Of a stretch of 64,000 nt of DNA, positions 1 to 9,194 are shown one piece after another. This DNA is from Bifidobacterium simiiventris. Its GTDB lineage: Bacteria; Actinomycetota; Actinomycetes; Actinomycetales; Bifidobacteriaceae. Position numbers and translations under genes: made by a program. Below the pieces are notes generated by a model. The model did no database searches and was not told the DNA's origin. It worked only from the letters and a program-made list of their open reading frames with translations. Position 1 is the first letter of the stretch. Every line of letters begins with the position of its first letter. Location: the NCBI RefSeq assembly GCF_019331715.1, contig NZ_JAHBBG010000013.1, positions 1 to 64,000 of the forward strand, given 5' to 3'.

Positions 1-1
1 T

Positions 2-119
2 TTGCGGCGGTCATGGCCCAGGTGAGACGCCCGGTCCCATTCCGAACCCGGAAGCTAAGGCCTGGCACGGCGATGGTACTGCACTCGACAGGGTGTGGGA
101 GAGTAGCACGCCGCCGCAT
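2..119 (+). rRNA. rrf: 5S ribosomal RNA
   Basis: The terminal stem is visible (TGCGGCGG at 3-10 pairing with CCGCCGCA at 111-118), and the internal sequence has the usual 5S pattern: CCCATTCCGAACCCGGAAG, then GATGGTACTGC and GTGGGAGAGTAG. Length is normal for 5S. It is presumably the last gene of an rRNA operon whose 16S and 23S lie left of the window. A strong hairpin follows directly. Confidence 0.93.
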
Positions 120-131
120 TTACACGTGAAC

Positions 132-174
132 ATCGAGGCTTTTCGGTCGAGTACAACTCCCGAAAAGCCTCGAT
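132..174 (+). terminator. rRNA operon terminator hairpin
   Basis: Perfect 15-bp inverted repeat, arms 132-146 and 160-174, with a 13-nt loop, located 13 nt after the 5S gene. It most likely ends the rRNA operon. Confidence 0.75.
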
Positions 175-197
175 TCATATCTACAGCAAACCCGTAA

Positions 198-230
198 AAG
201 AGCCCCGAACCACGATGGTTCGGGGCTCTT
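198..230. terminator. Bidirectional terminator between 5S and SDR gene
   Basis: Perfect 14-bp GC-rich stem (arms 198-211 and 217-230, 5-nt loop). It lies between the rightward rRNA operon and the leftward SDR gene that ends at 250, so it can serve both. Confidence 0.75.
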
Positions 231-249
231 CTACGTATGAGGAGAAGGA

Positions 250-1101
250 TCAGTACACTGAATAGCCGCCGTCCACTTGGATGTTGGTACCCGTGATGTA
301 CGACGATGCGTCACTGGCAAGGAATAGCACGGTCGAGGCGATCTCTTCGTTCGTGCCGAATCGGTGCATCGGCACCGGCGCAATCATGAGATCATGTCCT
401 TCCGGTGTAATCCGGCCCTCAAAAATCCCCGACCAAACGTAACCAGGCGACACCGCATTCGACCGGATCCCGTACGGCGCCAGTGCGGCCGCCAGATATC
501 GCGCGTATTCGTAGATGCCGGCCTTCGTTGCACCATATGCGGCGACCGGCGACGGTCCGCCTCCGATGTAGTTCGCGTTATGTCCGGATAACGACGACGT
601 GAAAATCAGTGAGCCGCCATGACCGTGTTCACGCATGATCTGCTGCGCGATCTGCGCGGTCATGTACGCGCCGGTCAGATTGATGTCGATCGTTTTCTTC
701 CATACTTCGTACGGTTCGTCCGCGTCGTCGCCGGGCACGTTCACGCCGGCGTTGATGAACGCGATATCCACTGTTCCCAGCGAGTCGATCAGGCTCTGCT
801 TCAGCGCAGCGACCTGCTCTCGATCGGACACATCGCAATACAGTGGTACGACGTTCACATCATACCGATCGGACAGCTCGGCGACGAGTGGCTCCAACGT
901 GTCTTTCGTACGCGGAAGATCAACGATCGCCACGTCGGCGCCGGCCTCGGCCCAAGCTGCTGCCGTATTGCGTCCCAGACCACCTGCGCCACCGGTTACG
1001 AAGCCCTTTTTGCCGGCCAGTGAGAATCGACTCATGATGCGGTGGTCGGGATCCTTCCACTGGTCAAGAGGATATTGATCGAATACCGTTTCGTCCGTCA
1101 T
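250..1101 (-). CDS. SDR-family NAD(P)-dependent oxidoreductase
   Basis: A 283-residue classical short-chain dehydrogenase/reductase. The glycine-rich cofactor motif TGGAGGLG is at about residues 36-43, the NAG motif near 117, a catalytic serine near 168 and the YGATK active site (YxxxK) at 189-193. It ends in TGTNIQVDGGYSVY, typical of the family. ATG at 1101 is chosen because GGAGG sits just upstream and family homology starts there; the open frame extends further 5' without family-like sequence. The aspartate-containing strand after the Rossmann motif (VAIVDLPR) suggests NAD(H), by inference. The substrate is not evident; similar enzymes act on sugars, polyols or cyclic ketones. It is monocistronic and convergent with the rRNA operon. 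Confidence 0.85.
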   Translation of the reverse strand: MTDETVFDQYPLDQWKDPDHRIMSRFSLAGKKGFVTGGAGGLGRNTAAAWAEAGADVAIVDLPRTKDTLEPLVAELSDRYDVNVVPLYCDVSDREQVAALKQSLIDSLGTVDIAFINAGVNVPGDDADEPYEVWKKTIDINLTGAYMTAQIAQQIMREHGHGGSLIFTSSLSGHNANYIGGGPSPVAAYGATKAGIYEYARYLAAALAPYGIRSNAVSPGYVWSGIFEGRITPEGHDLMIAPVPMHRFGTNEEIASTVLFLASDASSYITGTNIQVDGGYSVY

Positions 1102-1336
1102 TGGACCTCCGTTCTGTAGAGGTACGGCATCGTTGCCGCAACCGTTATGCCGAGCGTAGCACGACGAACGATGCGGCTGGCGGCGAGAAGATGAATTCGA
1201 GCGTAATTGTCGCGCGGAATGGTCGTGGACGGTATATCGCCGGTCGCGAACCGCATGGCAAAGACGAGGGGTCGGGGTATCTTTAATAGGTTGGAATAGC
1301 TGTACGCTAACAATCGATGATTCGGAGAACAACATC

Positions 1337-1621
1337 ATGGCTTTTGGCACCGATCCTCACCCGCAGGGACTTGCGAATCCGCCGATCGACGATCTGATGG
1401 AGCATGCTGATTCCAAGTACGCTCTGGCGATCTTCGCGGCCAAGCGAGCCCGTCAGATCAACTCCTACTTCACGCAGCTCAACGAGGGCCTGCTGCAGAA
1501 CGTCGGCCCGCTGGTCGAATACCAGAACCAGGAGAAGCCGCTGTCCATCGCGTTCCGCGAGATCAACGAGGGTCTGCTTGAGGAGACGCTCGGCGAGGAC
1601 GATCTGAGCGAAGGCAACTGA
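1337..1621 (+). CDS. rpoZ: DNA-directed RNA polymerase omega subunit
   Basis: A 94-residue protein with the omega core: the PPIDDLME...[17 protein letters not shown] region (residues about 15-42) and the segment [12 protein letters not shown] near 69-80. Omega binds the beta-prime subunit and helps assemble and stabilise RNA polymerase. The ATG at 1337 is preceded by GGAGAA. metK lies next on the same strand, a common actinobacterial neighbourhood, although a 308-bp gap containing a hairpin separates the two, so separate transcription units are possible. Confidence 0.93.
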   Translation: MAFGTDPHPQGLANPPIDDLMEHADSKYALAIFAAKRARQINSYFTQLNEGLLQNVGPLVEYQNQEKPLSIAFREINEGLLEETLGEDDLSEGN

Positions 1622-1695
1622 TCGCTGGCGTCCCCGCGAATGTGGCGACGCAGCAGTCCAGTCGCCGCTAGACAGAAGACGCAAAATTATACCGT

Positions 1696-1758
1696 ATACG
1701 CCCCATCGGTACGTCGTGCGAGAAACAATCTCCACGAAAGAGTACCGGTGGGGCGTAT
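1696..1758 (+). terminator. Long-loop inverted repeat between rpoZ and metK
   Basis: Arms 1696-1712 and 1742-1758 (17 bp, one G-U type mismatch) enclose a 29-nt loop, in the 308-bp gap between rpoZ and metK. It may be a terminator for rpoZ or an attenuator for metK. I see no recognisable SAM-riboswitch architecture in this gap and nothing else of note. Confidence 0.45.
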
Positions 1759-1929
1759 TATGTTGAGCTAATGGCACAGCAACGACGCGCGTGGCGGATG
1801 ATGCTGGTCGAGGTGTGACTGGGCGCGCGTTCTCCGTTGCGTACACGTATGGCAAGCCATCGGATTCGATTCGCCGTGGCCGCAGGCGGGTACGAATGGG
1901 GAACGGTGCGGCATGAAGAAGGTGCGCGT

Positions 1930-3144
1930 ATGGAACGTCGTTTGATTTCGGCCGAATCGGTGACCGAAGGGCATCCTGACAAGATCTGCGATCAGATCTC
2001 GGACGCGATTCTGGACGATCTGCTGCGGCAGGACATCCACTCGCACGTCGCCGTGGAGACCGTGGCCGGCGTGGGCCAGTTCCTGATCTTCGGCGAGGTG
2101 AACAGCGAAGGCTACTGTGAGGTGCAGCATGTGGTGCGTGACGTGGTGCGTCGCATCGGCTACACGAGCAGCGAGGTCGGCCTTGACGCCGATTCGTGCG
2201 GCGTGCTTGTCTCGATCACTGGCCAGAGCGCGGAGATTAACCAGGGCGTGTCCCGTCTGAGCCACGAACAGGAGACGGCCGCCTCCCGCGAGGAACGCTA
2301 CGAGGCGCAGGGCGCCGGCGATCAGGGCGTGATGTTCGGTTACGCGACCGACGAGACCGACGTGATGATGCCGCTGCCGATCCATCTGGCGCACCGTCTC
2401 GCCTACCGTCTCGCGCAGGTGCGCAAGAGTGGTGAGGTGCCGCATCTTCGCCCGGACGGCAAGACGCAGGTCACCATCGAATACGACGAGAACGATCACG
2501 CCGTGCGTCTCGACACGGTGCTGATCTCCACGCAGCACGATCCCGAGGCCACGCACGACTGGCTGCAGGCGCAGCTCGTCGAGCATGTCATCAAGCCGGT
2601 GCTTGACGAGGTCCTCGGCGACAAGGTCGAGCATGATGACTACCGTGTGCTCGTCAACCCGACCGGTTCGTTCGTGCTCGGCGGCCCGGCAGCGGACTCG
2701 GGGCTCACCGGCCGCAAGATCATCGTCGACACGTACGGCGGCGCCGCCCACCACGGCGGCGGCGCGTTCAGCGGCAAGGACCCGAGCAAGGTCGACCGTT
2801 CCGCCGCCTACGCCGCACGCTGGGTCGCCAAGAACATCGTCGCCGCCGGGCTCGCGCATCGCGTTGAGGTGCAGGTCGCGTACGCGATCGGCGTGGCCGA
2901 CCCGGTGAGCGTGAACGTCGAGACGTACGGCACCGAGATCGGCGGCGTGACCCGCGACCAGATCCAGCGTGCGGTGCGCAAGGTGTTCGATCTGCGTCCG
3001 GCCGCGATCATCGACGAACTCGACCTGCTGCGTCCGATCTACTCGAAGACCGCCGCTTACGGCCACTTCGGCCGCGAGGACAAGGACTTCACGTGGGAGC
3101 GCACCGACAAGGTCGACGAACTCAAGGCAGCGATCGCCGAGTGA
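1930..3144 (+). CDS. metK: S-adenosylmethionine synthetase
   Basis: A 404-residue enzyme that makes SAM from methionine and ATP. Hallmarks are [12 protein letters not shown] (residues about 7-18, substrate and metal binding), the [12 protein letters not shown] signature, and the P-loop-like [16 protein letters not shown]. Length is normal. ATG at 1930 is chosen over upstream in-frame codons because family homology begins with [11 protein letters not shown] and AGAAGG lies a few bases upstream. SAM made here would feed methyltransferases in this window such as CFA synthase (3371) and PrmC (39092). The frame is codon-biased and GC-rich like its neighbours. Confidence 0.96.
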   Translation: MERRLISAESVTEGHPDKICDQISDAILDDLLRQDIHSHVAVETVAGVGQFLIFGEVNSEGYCEVQHVVRDVVRRIGYTSSEVGLDADSCGVLVSITGQSAEINQGVSRLSHEQETAASREERYEAQGAGDQGVMFGYATDETDVMMPLPIHLAHRLAYRLAQVRKSGEVPHLRPDGKTQVTIEYDENDHAVRLDTVLISTQHDPEATHDWLQAQLVEHVIKPVLDEVLGDKVEHDDYRVLVNPTGSFVLGGPAADSGLTGRKIIVDTYGGAAHHGGGAFSGKDPSKVDRSAAYAARWVAKNIVAAGLAHRVEVQVAYAIGVADPVSVNVETYGTEIGGVTRDQIQRAVRKVFDLRPAAIIDELDLLRPIYSKTAAYGHFGREDKDFTWERTDKVDELKAAIAE

Positions 3145-3370
3145 CGATTCCGGCTGTCGGCTCCCCGCAGGTATTTGTCGATCCGTGCGCAATCGCCGGT
3201 CAGCCGAATCGATAATTGAATGACAGACTATGGCGCCTGCCGTGACGTGTGTTCGCGGCGGGCGCTTCGCATAGTACGGACACATACGTAGCACGATGCA
3301 TGCGGCTACGTAATGAATGCATATCTCGCGAAGATGTTTGCGAATACTGATGAAAGAGGCGAAAACAATC

Positions 3371-4675
3371 ATGGGTTACGGCAAATCGATGACCGTCGGC
3401 GAGATGGTCGGTGAATTCATCCAGCCGAATCCGCTGCTGCGCGTCGAGGCGTTCGACGGATCGACGTTCGGCCCGGACACGGCCGATCTGGTCGTCAAGG
3501 TCAACAACCCGAACGCGGTCTACCAACTGCTCACTCATCCCAACGAGATCGGCGCGGTGCGCGCGTACGTGCTCGGCGACTTCGACATCAAGGGCATCGA
3601 TTATGCCGATCCGTATCCGCAGCTGCGACAGCTGCTCGCGGTCGCGCCATATGTGCGTCCGCTCTCGCCGCTTGGCATCGCCAAGGTCGGCGGCGCGATC
3701 CTGAGCCACGGCTACCGCAAGCCGCCGGTGCCGAAGACCGAAGGCCCGTCGAAATTCGCACGCATCAAATCCGGTCTGCTGCCGCACACCGAAAAGGCCG
3801 ACAGCGAAACCGTGAGCTTCCACTACGACCTGTCCAACAAGTTCTACCGCAACTTCCTCGGGCCGACCATGACGTACACGTGCGCTGTGTTCCCGACCGA
3901 AGACACGAGCCTGGAGGACGCGCAGCTCAACAAGATCCGTCTTGTGCTCGACAAGTTGGGATTGAAGCCCGGCGACCGGCTGCTCGACATCGGCTGCGGC
4001 TGGGGCACGCTCGTGATCGAGGCCGCCAAGCGCGGCATCAAGGCGCTCGGCGTGTCGCTGTCGAAGGAACAGATCGAGTACGGGCAGGAGTGGATCAAGC
4101 GCGAGGGACTGGAGGATCTGGCTGAGCTGCGCGTGATGGACTACCGCGACGTGCCTGAGCGTGATTTCGATGGCATCTGCTCGATCGGCATGATGGAGCA
4201 CGTGGGCGTCAAGAACTACCAGAGCTACTTCGAGGAGATGTTCAAGCTTCTCAAGCCCTGCGGCCGTCTGCTCAACCACCAGATCACCATCAGTCACGAC
4301 AAGCCGAACGGCAAGCCCGGCACCGACGAGTTCCTCGACCGATACATCTTCCCCGACGGCGACCTCGGCGCGCCCGGATTCATCGAGTCGTGCATCCACG
4401 ATGCCGGCTTCAACGTGGTGCATCAGGAGAACCTGCGTCAGCACTATGCGCTCACACTGCACCATTGGAACCACAACCTCGCCGCGCACTGGGACGAGGC
4501 CGTGGCCGAGGTCGGATTCGAGCGGGCGAAGGTGTGGGGCCTGTATATGGCCGCGTGCGCGCTGAACTTCGAGCTCGACGGCATTCAGGTGCACCAGTTC
4601 CTTGCGGTCAAGCCGGATCGCGTGGGGCACCCGGACGGTAAGTGGTATCCGCTGCGCCCGTGGTGGAAGGCGTGA
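3371..4675 (+). CDS. cfa: Cyclopropane-fatty-acyl-phospholipid synthase family methyltransferase
   Basis: A 434-residue SAM-dependent methyltransferase of the CFA synthase family. These enzymes methylenate unsaturated acyl chains of membrane phospholipids, usually in stress or stationary phase. The N-terminal domain is followed by the SAM-binding motif LLDIGCGWGTL (about residues 203-213) and the conserved segment ICSIGMMEHVGVKNY. The linker SFHYDLSNKFY (lipid-binding region) is also typical. The ATG at 3371 follows GAAAGAGG. The gene is apparently monocistronic; the 226 bp upstream show no clear operator. Function is by family; methyl versus methylene product cannot be told from sequence. 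Confidence 0.9.
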   Translation: MGYGKSMTVGEMVGEFIQPNPLLRVEAFDGSTFGPDTADLVVKVNNPNAVYQLLTHPNEIGAVRAYVLGDFDIKGIDYADPYPQLRQLLAVAPYVRPLSPLGIAKVGGAILSHGYRKPPVPKTEGPSKFARIKSGLLPHTEKADSETVSFHYDLSNKFYRNFLGPTMTYTCAVFPTEDTSLEDAQLNKIRLVLDKLGLKPGDRLLDIGCGWGTLVIEAAKRGIKALGVSLSKEQIEYGQEWIKREGLEDLAELRVMDYRDVPERDFDGICSIGMMEHVGVKNYQSYFEEMFKLLKPCGRLLNHQITISHDKPNGKPGTDEFLDRYIFPDGDLGAPGFIESCIHDAGFNVVHQENLRQHYALTLHHWNHNLAAHWDEAVAEVGFERAKVWGLYMAACALNFELDGIQVHQFLAVKPDRVGHPDGKWYPLRPWWKA

Positions 4676-4803
4676 GCGGCGCTGCGTGAGGCGTGATACC
4701 GACACGGTATCGGTGGGGTGTGTCTGGTCATGCGATGGAATTGGCGCGATTCAATCCGCCGCGTAACCAGACGGCAAGCACTGCTTGTGGTAAACAATGA
4801 GGT

Positions 4804-7107
4804 ATGACTTCCGAGCATGCCGAACAGTTGACGCTTGACGGGTTCGCAGACCCCAAGCGTCGTCGGCATGCGCAGAAGGCGAAGATTCCCGCCGTCGAGA
4901 GCCCGATCGCGCAGGTCGTGCTCGATGTGCAGGCCACGCATCTGGGACGCACGTTTGACTATCTCATTGAAGAAAGCCAATCCGAGGCCGCGCAGCCCGG
5001 CGTAATGGTACGCGTGCGATTCGGCGGGCAACGGCTCGACGGCATCATCTGGAACCGTGCGGCTCACAGCGAGACTCCCTCGTCATCGTTGCGCTATCTC
5101 GAACGGGTACTTACGCCGTCTGCGCTTGTTTCGGCCGCGATGCGCCGCGACATTACGCTGATCGCCGACGCGTACGGCGGCACCCGCGCGAACATCCTGC
5201 GTTTGGCGGTTCCCGCGCGCGTGGCCCGCATCGACAAGGAACAGCAGCTTGCCGAATCCGGCGTATGGCAGGGACGTACGCGATTCTCGGAAGCGCAGGA
5301 GCGGGCGCGTGATACCGGATTCGCGCGGTTCCGGCAATCCTACGATGGCGCGGAGCGTTTGCGATCCGCATTGACCGGCAGCGGGTTCGCGTCGTTCGTG
5401 GTGGATGCGTTGCCGGGGGCGTTGTGTTGGACCCGTGACGTCGCTTGGATGATGCTTGAGACGATGCTCGCCGGGAAATCGGCGGTCGTTGTTCTGCCGA
5501 CCGCGCGTGAGGTCGGGGATCTTGAGCAAACGTTGTCGTCATGTGGATTGCGCAGGTTCGCACCCGATCAAGCAGCGCATGGCGGATATCGTGGCGATTT
5601 CGTGGTGCTTGACGCGGGGGCTCTGCCTCCGGCCGAACGGTATCGCGCATACCGTGCGGTATCGAGCGGACAGGTTCGCTGCGTGATCGGCGTGCGTTCG
5701 GCCATGTACGCGCCGGTCGAAGGGCCGGCATTGTTCATGATCGTTGACGATCTCGCCTATCAGAACATGGATGGGTTCATGCCGTACCCGAACGCCCGTG
5801 GCGTGCTGCGTCTGCGGGCCAAGACGCATGGCGGCGTATTCGTCAGTATTGCGAACGTGCGCAGTCCGATCAGCCAATGGGAGACGAATGGCGACGGCGA
5901 CCCGAGCGTGGTGAGGGAGACCCCGGTCAGTGGATTCTCGTCGCCGATTCGGCCTCTGCCGGCCGTTGTCAAAGAGCACAGTCCGTGGATACGATGGCTG
6001 AACCGAGACGAGCTGGCGCGTCTCGCTGATCCGAGCATCGGCGCGCGCGTGCCGCATACCGCGGTGCGTATCCTGTCTGCGGCATTGTCTTCCGGGCCGG
6101 TGCTGTTGTCGATCCCCGCCGACGGCATCACGGAGTCGCTCAGTTGCGGGCATTGCCATCGTCAGGCACGATGCCCACGTTGCACCGGCCCTCTGGAACG
6201 GGTCGCCGAATGGCACGCGTCCGATCGGCCAACGGTCGGGAACACGCATTCCGGAATGGCGTCCACAACGCGGCAGTCGGCCGGCGTGAGATGCCGATGG
6301 TGCGGCGCCGCCGTCGTCAACTGGACATGCCCGAGCTGCGGCAATGACCGGTTGCGTGTCGTGCGGGTCGGCGCAGCCGGCACATCGCAGGAACTGGCCG
6401 GCCTGTTCCGGGGCGTGCCGATCGTGGTCTCGTCGCGCAGTCAGCCTCGGGGCGTCGTCGAAACGGTTGCCGGAACGCCGCAGATCGTCATCGCCACTCC
6501 GGGATGCGAACCGCGCGTGGCATCCTCGGATGGCGTTCCCGGCGAATACCGTGCGGTCGCGATCCTCGACGCGTGGAACAGTCTGTATGCGCCCGGCGTG
6601 GATGCGCGCTGCGACGTGCTCGCCGCATGGATGCGATCGATGGCATTGTGCGCTCCGCGGTCGCGCGGCGGGCAAGGACTGCTGATCGGCGAAACCGATC
6701 CGGTGATTGCGCGATCGCTGATGCTGTGGAATACCACGCTGTTGGCATCCAAGGAAGTCGAGGAGCGTGTCGAGACGGGTCTGCCGCCGGCGTATGCCGC
6801 CGCCTGTGTGTGGGGCAGACGGGATGCGGTGATGAATACGTTGTCCGCGATCGGCGTGCTGTCCGGAGACTGGTCGTCGGTGGACGATCTGCCGGCGGTG
6901 CTGGGGCCGGTGCCGATACCGCAACCGGCGACCATCAGCGAGCGGGAACTGGCCAGCACTGCGGACCGGGTCAAGGCGGTGGTGCGCGTCTCGCAGTCGC
7001 ATCGCGCCGAATTGGCGATTCGGCTGCGCAACGCCGTCGCCAAGCATGTGGCGACACGCGAGGCAGGGGAGCTGCGGTTCCGGCTTGACCCGAAGGATCT
7101 GATCTGA
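4804..7107 (+). CDS. priA: PriA-like primosomal protein N', helicase motifs lost
   Basis: A 767-residue PriA homologue for replication restart. The N-terminal DNA-binding domain (residues about 35-140; AQVVLDVQATHLGRTFDYL) and the eight-cysteine zinc cluster (SCGHCH, CPRC, CRWCG, CPSCGN between about 440 and 515) are retained. The helicase core is degenerate: where other PriA proteins carry a GxTGSGKT Walker A just before the GK-x-hLVLVPE strand, this protein has WTRDVAWMMLETML before AGKSAVVVLPT. The DEEH box reads IVDDLAYQ. This matches the known situation in actinobacteria, whose PriA is thought to be a non-helicase. An insert lies in the zinc region between the second and third CxxC. ATG at 4804 is the first start of the frame. 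Confidence 0.88.
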   Translation: MTSEHAEQLTLDGFADPKRRRHAQKAKIPAVESPIAQVVLDVQATHLGRTFDYLIEESQSEAAQPGVMVRVRFGGQRLDGIIWNRAAHSETPSSSLRYLERVLTPSALVSAAMRRDITLIADAYGGTRANILRLAVPARVARIDKEQQLAESGVWQGRTRFSEAQERARDTGFARFRQSYDGAERLRSALTGSGFASFVVDALPGALCWTRDVAWMMLETMLAGKSAVVVLPTAREVGDLEQTLSSCGLRRFAPDQAAHGGYRGDFVVLDAGALPPAERYRAYRAVSSGQVRCVIGVRSAMYAPVEGPALFMIVDDLAYQNMDGFMPYPNARGVLRLRAKTHGGVFVSIANVRSPISQWETNGDGDPSVVRETPVSGFSSPIRPLPAVVKEHSPWIRWLNRDELARLADPSIGARVPHTAVRILSAALSSGPVLLSIPADGITESLSCGHCHRQARCPRCTGPLERVAEWHASDRPTVGNTHSGMASTTRQSAGVRCRWCGAAVVNWTCPSCGNDRLRVVRVGAAGTSQELAGLFRGVPIVVSSRSQPRGVVETVAGTPQIVIATPGCEPRVASSDGVPGEYRAVAILDAWNSLYAPGVDARCDVLAAWMRSMALCAPRSRGGQGLLIGETDPVIARSLMLWNTTLLASKEVEERVETGLPPAYAAACVWGRRDAVMNTLSAIGVLSGDWSSVDDLPAVLGPVPIPQPATISERELASTADRVKAVVRVSQSHRAELAIRLRNAVAKHVATREAGELRFRLDPKDLI

Positions 7108-7183
7108 CACGTCGCGCATCGTCGGCGCGGCATGGGACGATAGCGTAGACAGCCGTGGCGTATCGTACGGAACGGAGGAGCAT

Positions 7184-7897
7184 ATGAAGGGTTGGCCGGG
7201 AGAACCGGACATGGAACATGACGTGCTGATGGCGGACGGCAACGCCGTATCGGCCGCGGGCAAGCCGATCACCGACGTGATCTTCGACTTCGGCAACGTG
7301 CTGATCTACTGGGATCCGTCCGCAGCACTGATCGCCCGATATGATCAGGAGACGATCGACCGCTTCCTCGACAACGACGTTTCCGGATTCTACGACGCGA
7401 ACGACATGATGGACGGGGGCGAGGAGCCTGAAGTCGCGATTGCGTGGATGCGCGAGCATCACGGCGACCAGTGGGCCGACATCCTGCGCTACTACATCGA
7501 CAACTTCGAGGATTCACTGACCGGCATCGTGCCGGGCATGCGCGTGCTGGTGGACGATCTGAAGGCGGCCGGAATCGGCGTATGGGGATTGTCGAACTGG
7601 GAGAAGAACCTGTTCCACTGCGCCGAGGAGAACTGCAAGATCCTACAGCGGCTCGACGGCAAGCTCGTGTCGGGATTCGTCAAGCTGCGCAAGCCGCACC
7701 GCGACATCTATGATGAGGCGCTTCGTCGGTTCGGCATCGAGGCGGCCGGCAGCGTGTTCGTGGACGACAAGGCCATGAACATCGTCGGAGCGAACGAGGC
7801 CGGTATTCGTGGCATCCGGTTCTCCGATTCGCGCAAGCTGCGTGAGATCCTCATCGCGCAGGGTGTGAACATCCCTGGCGTGCAGAGCGTGCAGTGA
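7184..7897 (+). CDS. HAD-superfamily hydrolase, YihX-like
   Basis: A 237-residue HAD phosphatase. Motif I is VIFDFGNVLIYWD (nucleophile aspartate at about 35; the DxGNV form is typical of YihX/alpha-glucose-1-phosphatase-like members). The GVWGLSNWE segment is motif II, the lysine of VKLRKPH is motif III, and FVDDKAMNIVGA supplies the motif IV acids. ATG at 7184 has an ideal GGAGGAG six bases upstream. It lies downstream of priA with a 76-bp gap. Sugar-phosphate phosphatase activity is inferred from the family; the exact substrate is unknown. A short hairpin follows at 7929-7951. Confidence 0.86.
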   Translation: MKGWPGEPDMEHDVLMADGNAVSAAGKPITDVIFDFGNVLIYWDPSAALIARYDQETIDRFLDNDVSGFYDANDMMDGGEEPEVAIAWMREHHGDQWADILRYYIDNFEDSLTGIVPGMRVLVDDLKAAGIGVWGLSNWEKNLFHCAEENCKILQRLDGKLVSGFVKLRKPHRDIYDEALRRFGIEAAGSVFVDDKAMNIVGANEAGIRGIRFSDSRKLREILIAQGVNIPGVQSVQ

Positions 7898-7928
7898 CCG
7901 TATCGTTTGCGGGAATCGCATGATCGGC

Positions 7929-7951
7929 TGCTCCGGGTTTTTGCCGGAGCA
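7929..7951 (+). terminator. Terminator after HAD hydrolase
   Basis: Perfect 8-bp stem TGCTCCGG/CCGGAGCA (7929-7936 and 7944-7951) with a T-rich 7-nt loop, 31 nt after the HAD gene. Confidence 0.5.
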
Positions 7952-8054
7952 TCGTTGAATCGTCAATGAGATCGTATGCCGGTGCGTTCGTTTGCGCACC
8001 CTTGGCCGGCCTCTGCCGGCTGTTATCTGATCGGGAATCAAGGAGAACATCCGT

Positions 8055-9026
8055 ATGCTGAAGATTCTGTTTGCCGGTACGCCGGACGTGGCCGTGCCGT
8101 CGCTGCGCGCGCTGGCCGCCGACACCGAACATGTCGAGATCGTGGCCGTACTGACACGCCCGGACGCGCCGACCGGCCGTGGGCGCAAGCTCACGCCCAG
8201 CCCGGTCAAGCAGGCCGCGCTTGAACTCGACCTGCCGGTAATCGAATCCGATCCGTCCGAGGATTGCTTCATCAGCGAGTTGATCGCCACCGGTGCGCAG
8301 GCCGCCGCGGTCGTCGCCTATGGCAAGATCCTCAAGGAATCCGTGCTCGATGCGCTGCCGCTCGGCTGGTACAACCTGCACTTCTCCATGCTGCCCAAGT
8401 GGCGTGGGGCGGCACCTGCGCAGCGTGCCATATGGGCCGGTGACCAGTCCACCGGCGTAACCGTGTTCCGCATCACGCGCGGCATGGACGCAGGTCCGGT
8501 TGTCTCCCAGCTGGAAACCGAGATCGGCAAGCATGAGACGGCCGGCGAACTGCTCGACCGTCTGGCGCAGGTCGGCTCGAACGTTCTGGTGCGTGCGATG
8601 GAGGCCGTGGAGGCGGGCCGCGCGGCAGCCGTGCCGCAGCAGGAGGGCGAGTACGCGAAGGCCGAGAAGATCACGGTCGATAGCGCGCATATCGTGTTCG
8701 AGGCGCCGGTTCATGACGTTGACTGCCAGATTCGCGCGTGCACGCCGAATCCGGGCGCATGGTGCGAACTGCACGCCGATGATGCGGACGGCGCTGAGCC
8801 GACGACCTTGCACGTGCTGCGCGCGCAGCCGGCCGACATGGATCATCCGCATGTGCCGGCGGAGCTGGCCCCCGGCGTGATCGCTGCCGGCAAGAAGAAC
8901 GTGTGGATCGGCACGCTGTCCGACCCGCTGGAACTGCTCGAGGTCAAGGCGCAGGGTAAAAAGGCCATGCGCGCCGCCGACTGGGCGCGTGGTGCCCGCC
9001 TTGCTCCTGGCGCCTACTGCGCGTAA
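8055..9026 (+). CDS. fmt: Methionyl-tRNA formyltransferase
   Basis: A 323-residue enzyme that formylates the initiator Met-tRNA using 10-formyl-tetrahydrofolate. It begins [19 protein letters not shown], the usual Fmt N-terminus. The catalytic segment is [20 protein letters not shown] (about residues 108-127, matching the family's NLHxSLLPxxRGAAP), followed by [16 protein letters not shown]. The C-terminal anticodon-stem-binding domain runs from about 210. ATG at 8055 follows AAGGAG. It ends in a hairpin-rich spacer convergent with serB. Confidence 0.95.
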   Translation: MLKILFAGTPDVAVPSLRALAADTEHVEIVAVLTRPDAPTGRGRKLTPSPVKQAALELDLPVIESDPSEDCFISELIATGAQAAAVVAYGKILKESVLDALPLGWYNLHFSMLPKWRGAAPAQRAIWAGDQSTGVTVFRITRGMDAGPVVSQLETEIGKHETAGELLDRLAQVGSNVLVRAMEAVEAGRAAAVPQQEGEYAKAEKITVDSAHIVFEAPVHDVDCQIRACTPNPGAWCELHADDADGAEPTTLHVLRAQPADMDHPHVPAELAPGVIAAGKKNVWIGTLSDPLELLEVKAQGKKAMRAADWARGARLAPGAYCA

Positions 9027-9044
9027 CGGACGTTCGAATCCTTT

Positions 9045-9148
9045 CTAACGGAAAGCGGACGCTGACGGGGCGTTCTGCGTCCGCTTTCCGTTAGACGACG
9101 GATTTCCTAGAGGAAAACGGACGCAGAAAGAGCGTTCTGCGTCCGTTT
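9045..9148. terminator. Tandem convergent terminators between fmt and serB
   Basis: Two perfect hairpins: arms 9045-9062/9077-9094 (18 bp) and arms 9115-9128/9135-9148 (14 bp, 6-nt loop). Both carry a GGACGC/GCGTCC core, and the core appears again as GGAAACGGACGC just before the serB stop at about 9177. They lie between convergent genes and probably terminate both. Confidence 0.7.
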
Positions 9149-9194
9149 GTCGATAGGATCGGGCTTCTTCTGGAGGGAAACGGACGCAAATGCG

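Noticed and set aside
1622..1929. SAM riboswitch upstream of metK
   Set aside because: The spacer has a single long-loop inverted repeat and no recognisable SAM aptamer core.
1768..3372. 534-codon open frame antisense to metK
   Set aside because: Same shadow pattern as other antisense frames; metK is intact and conserved.
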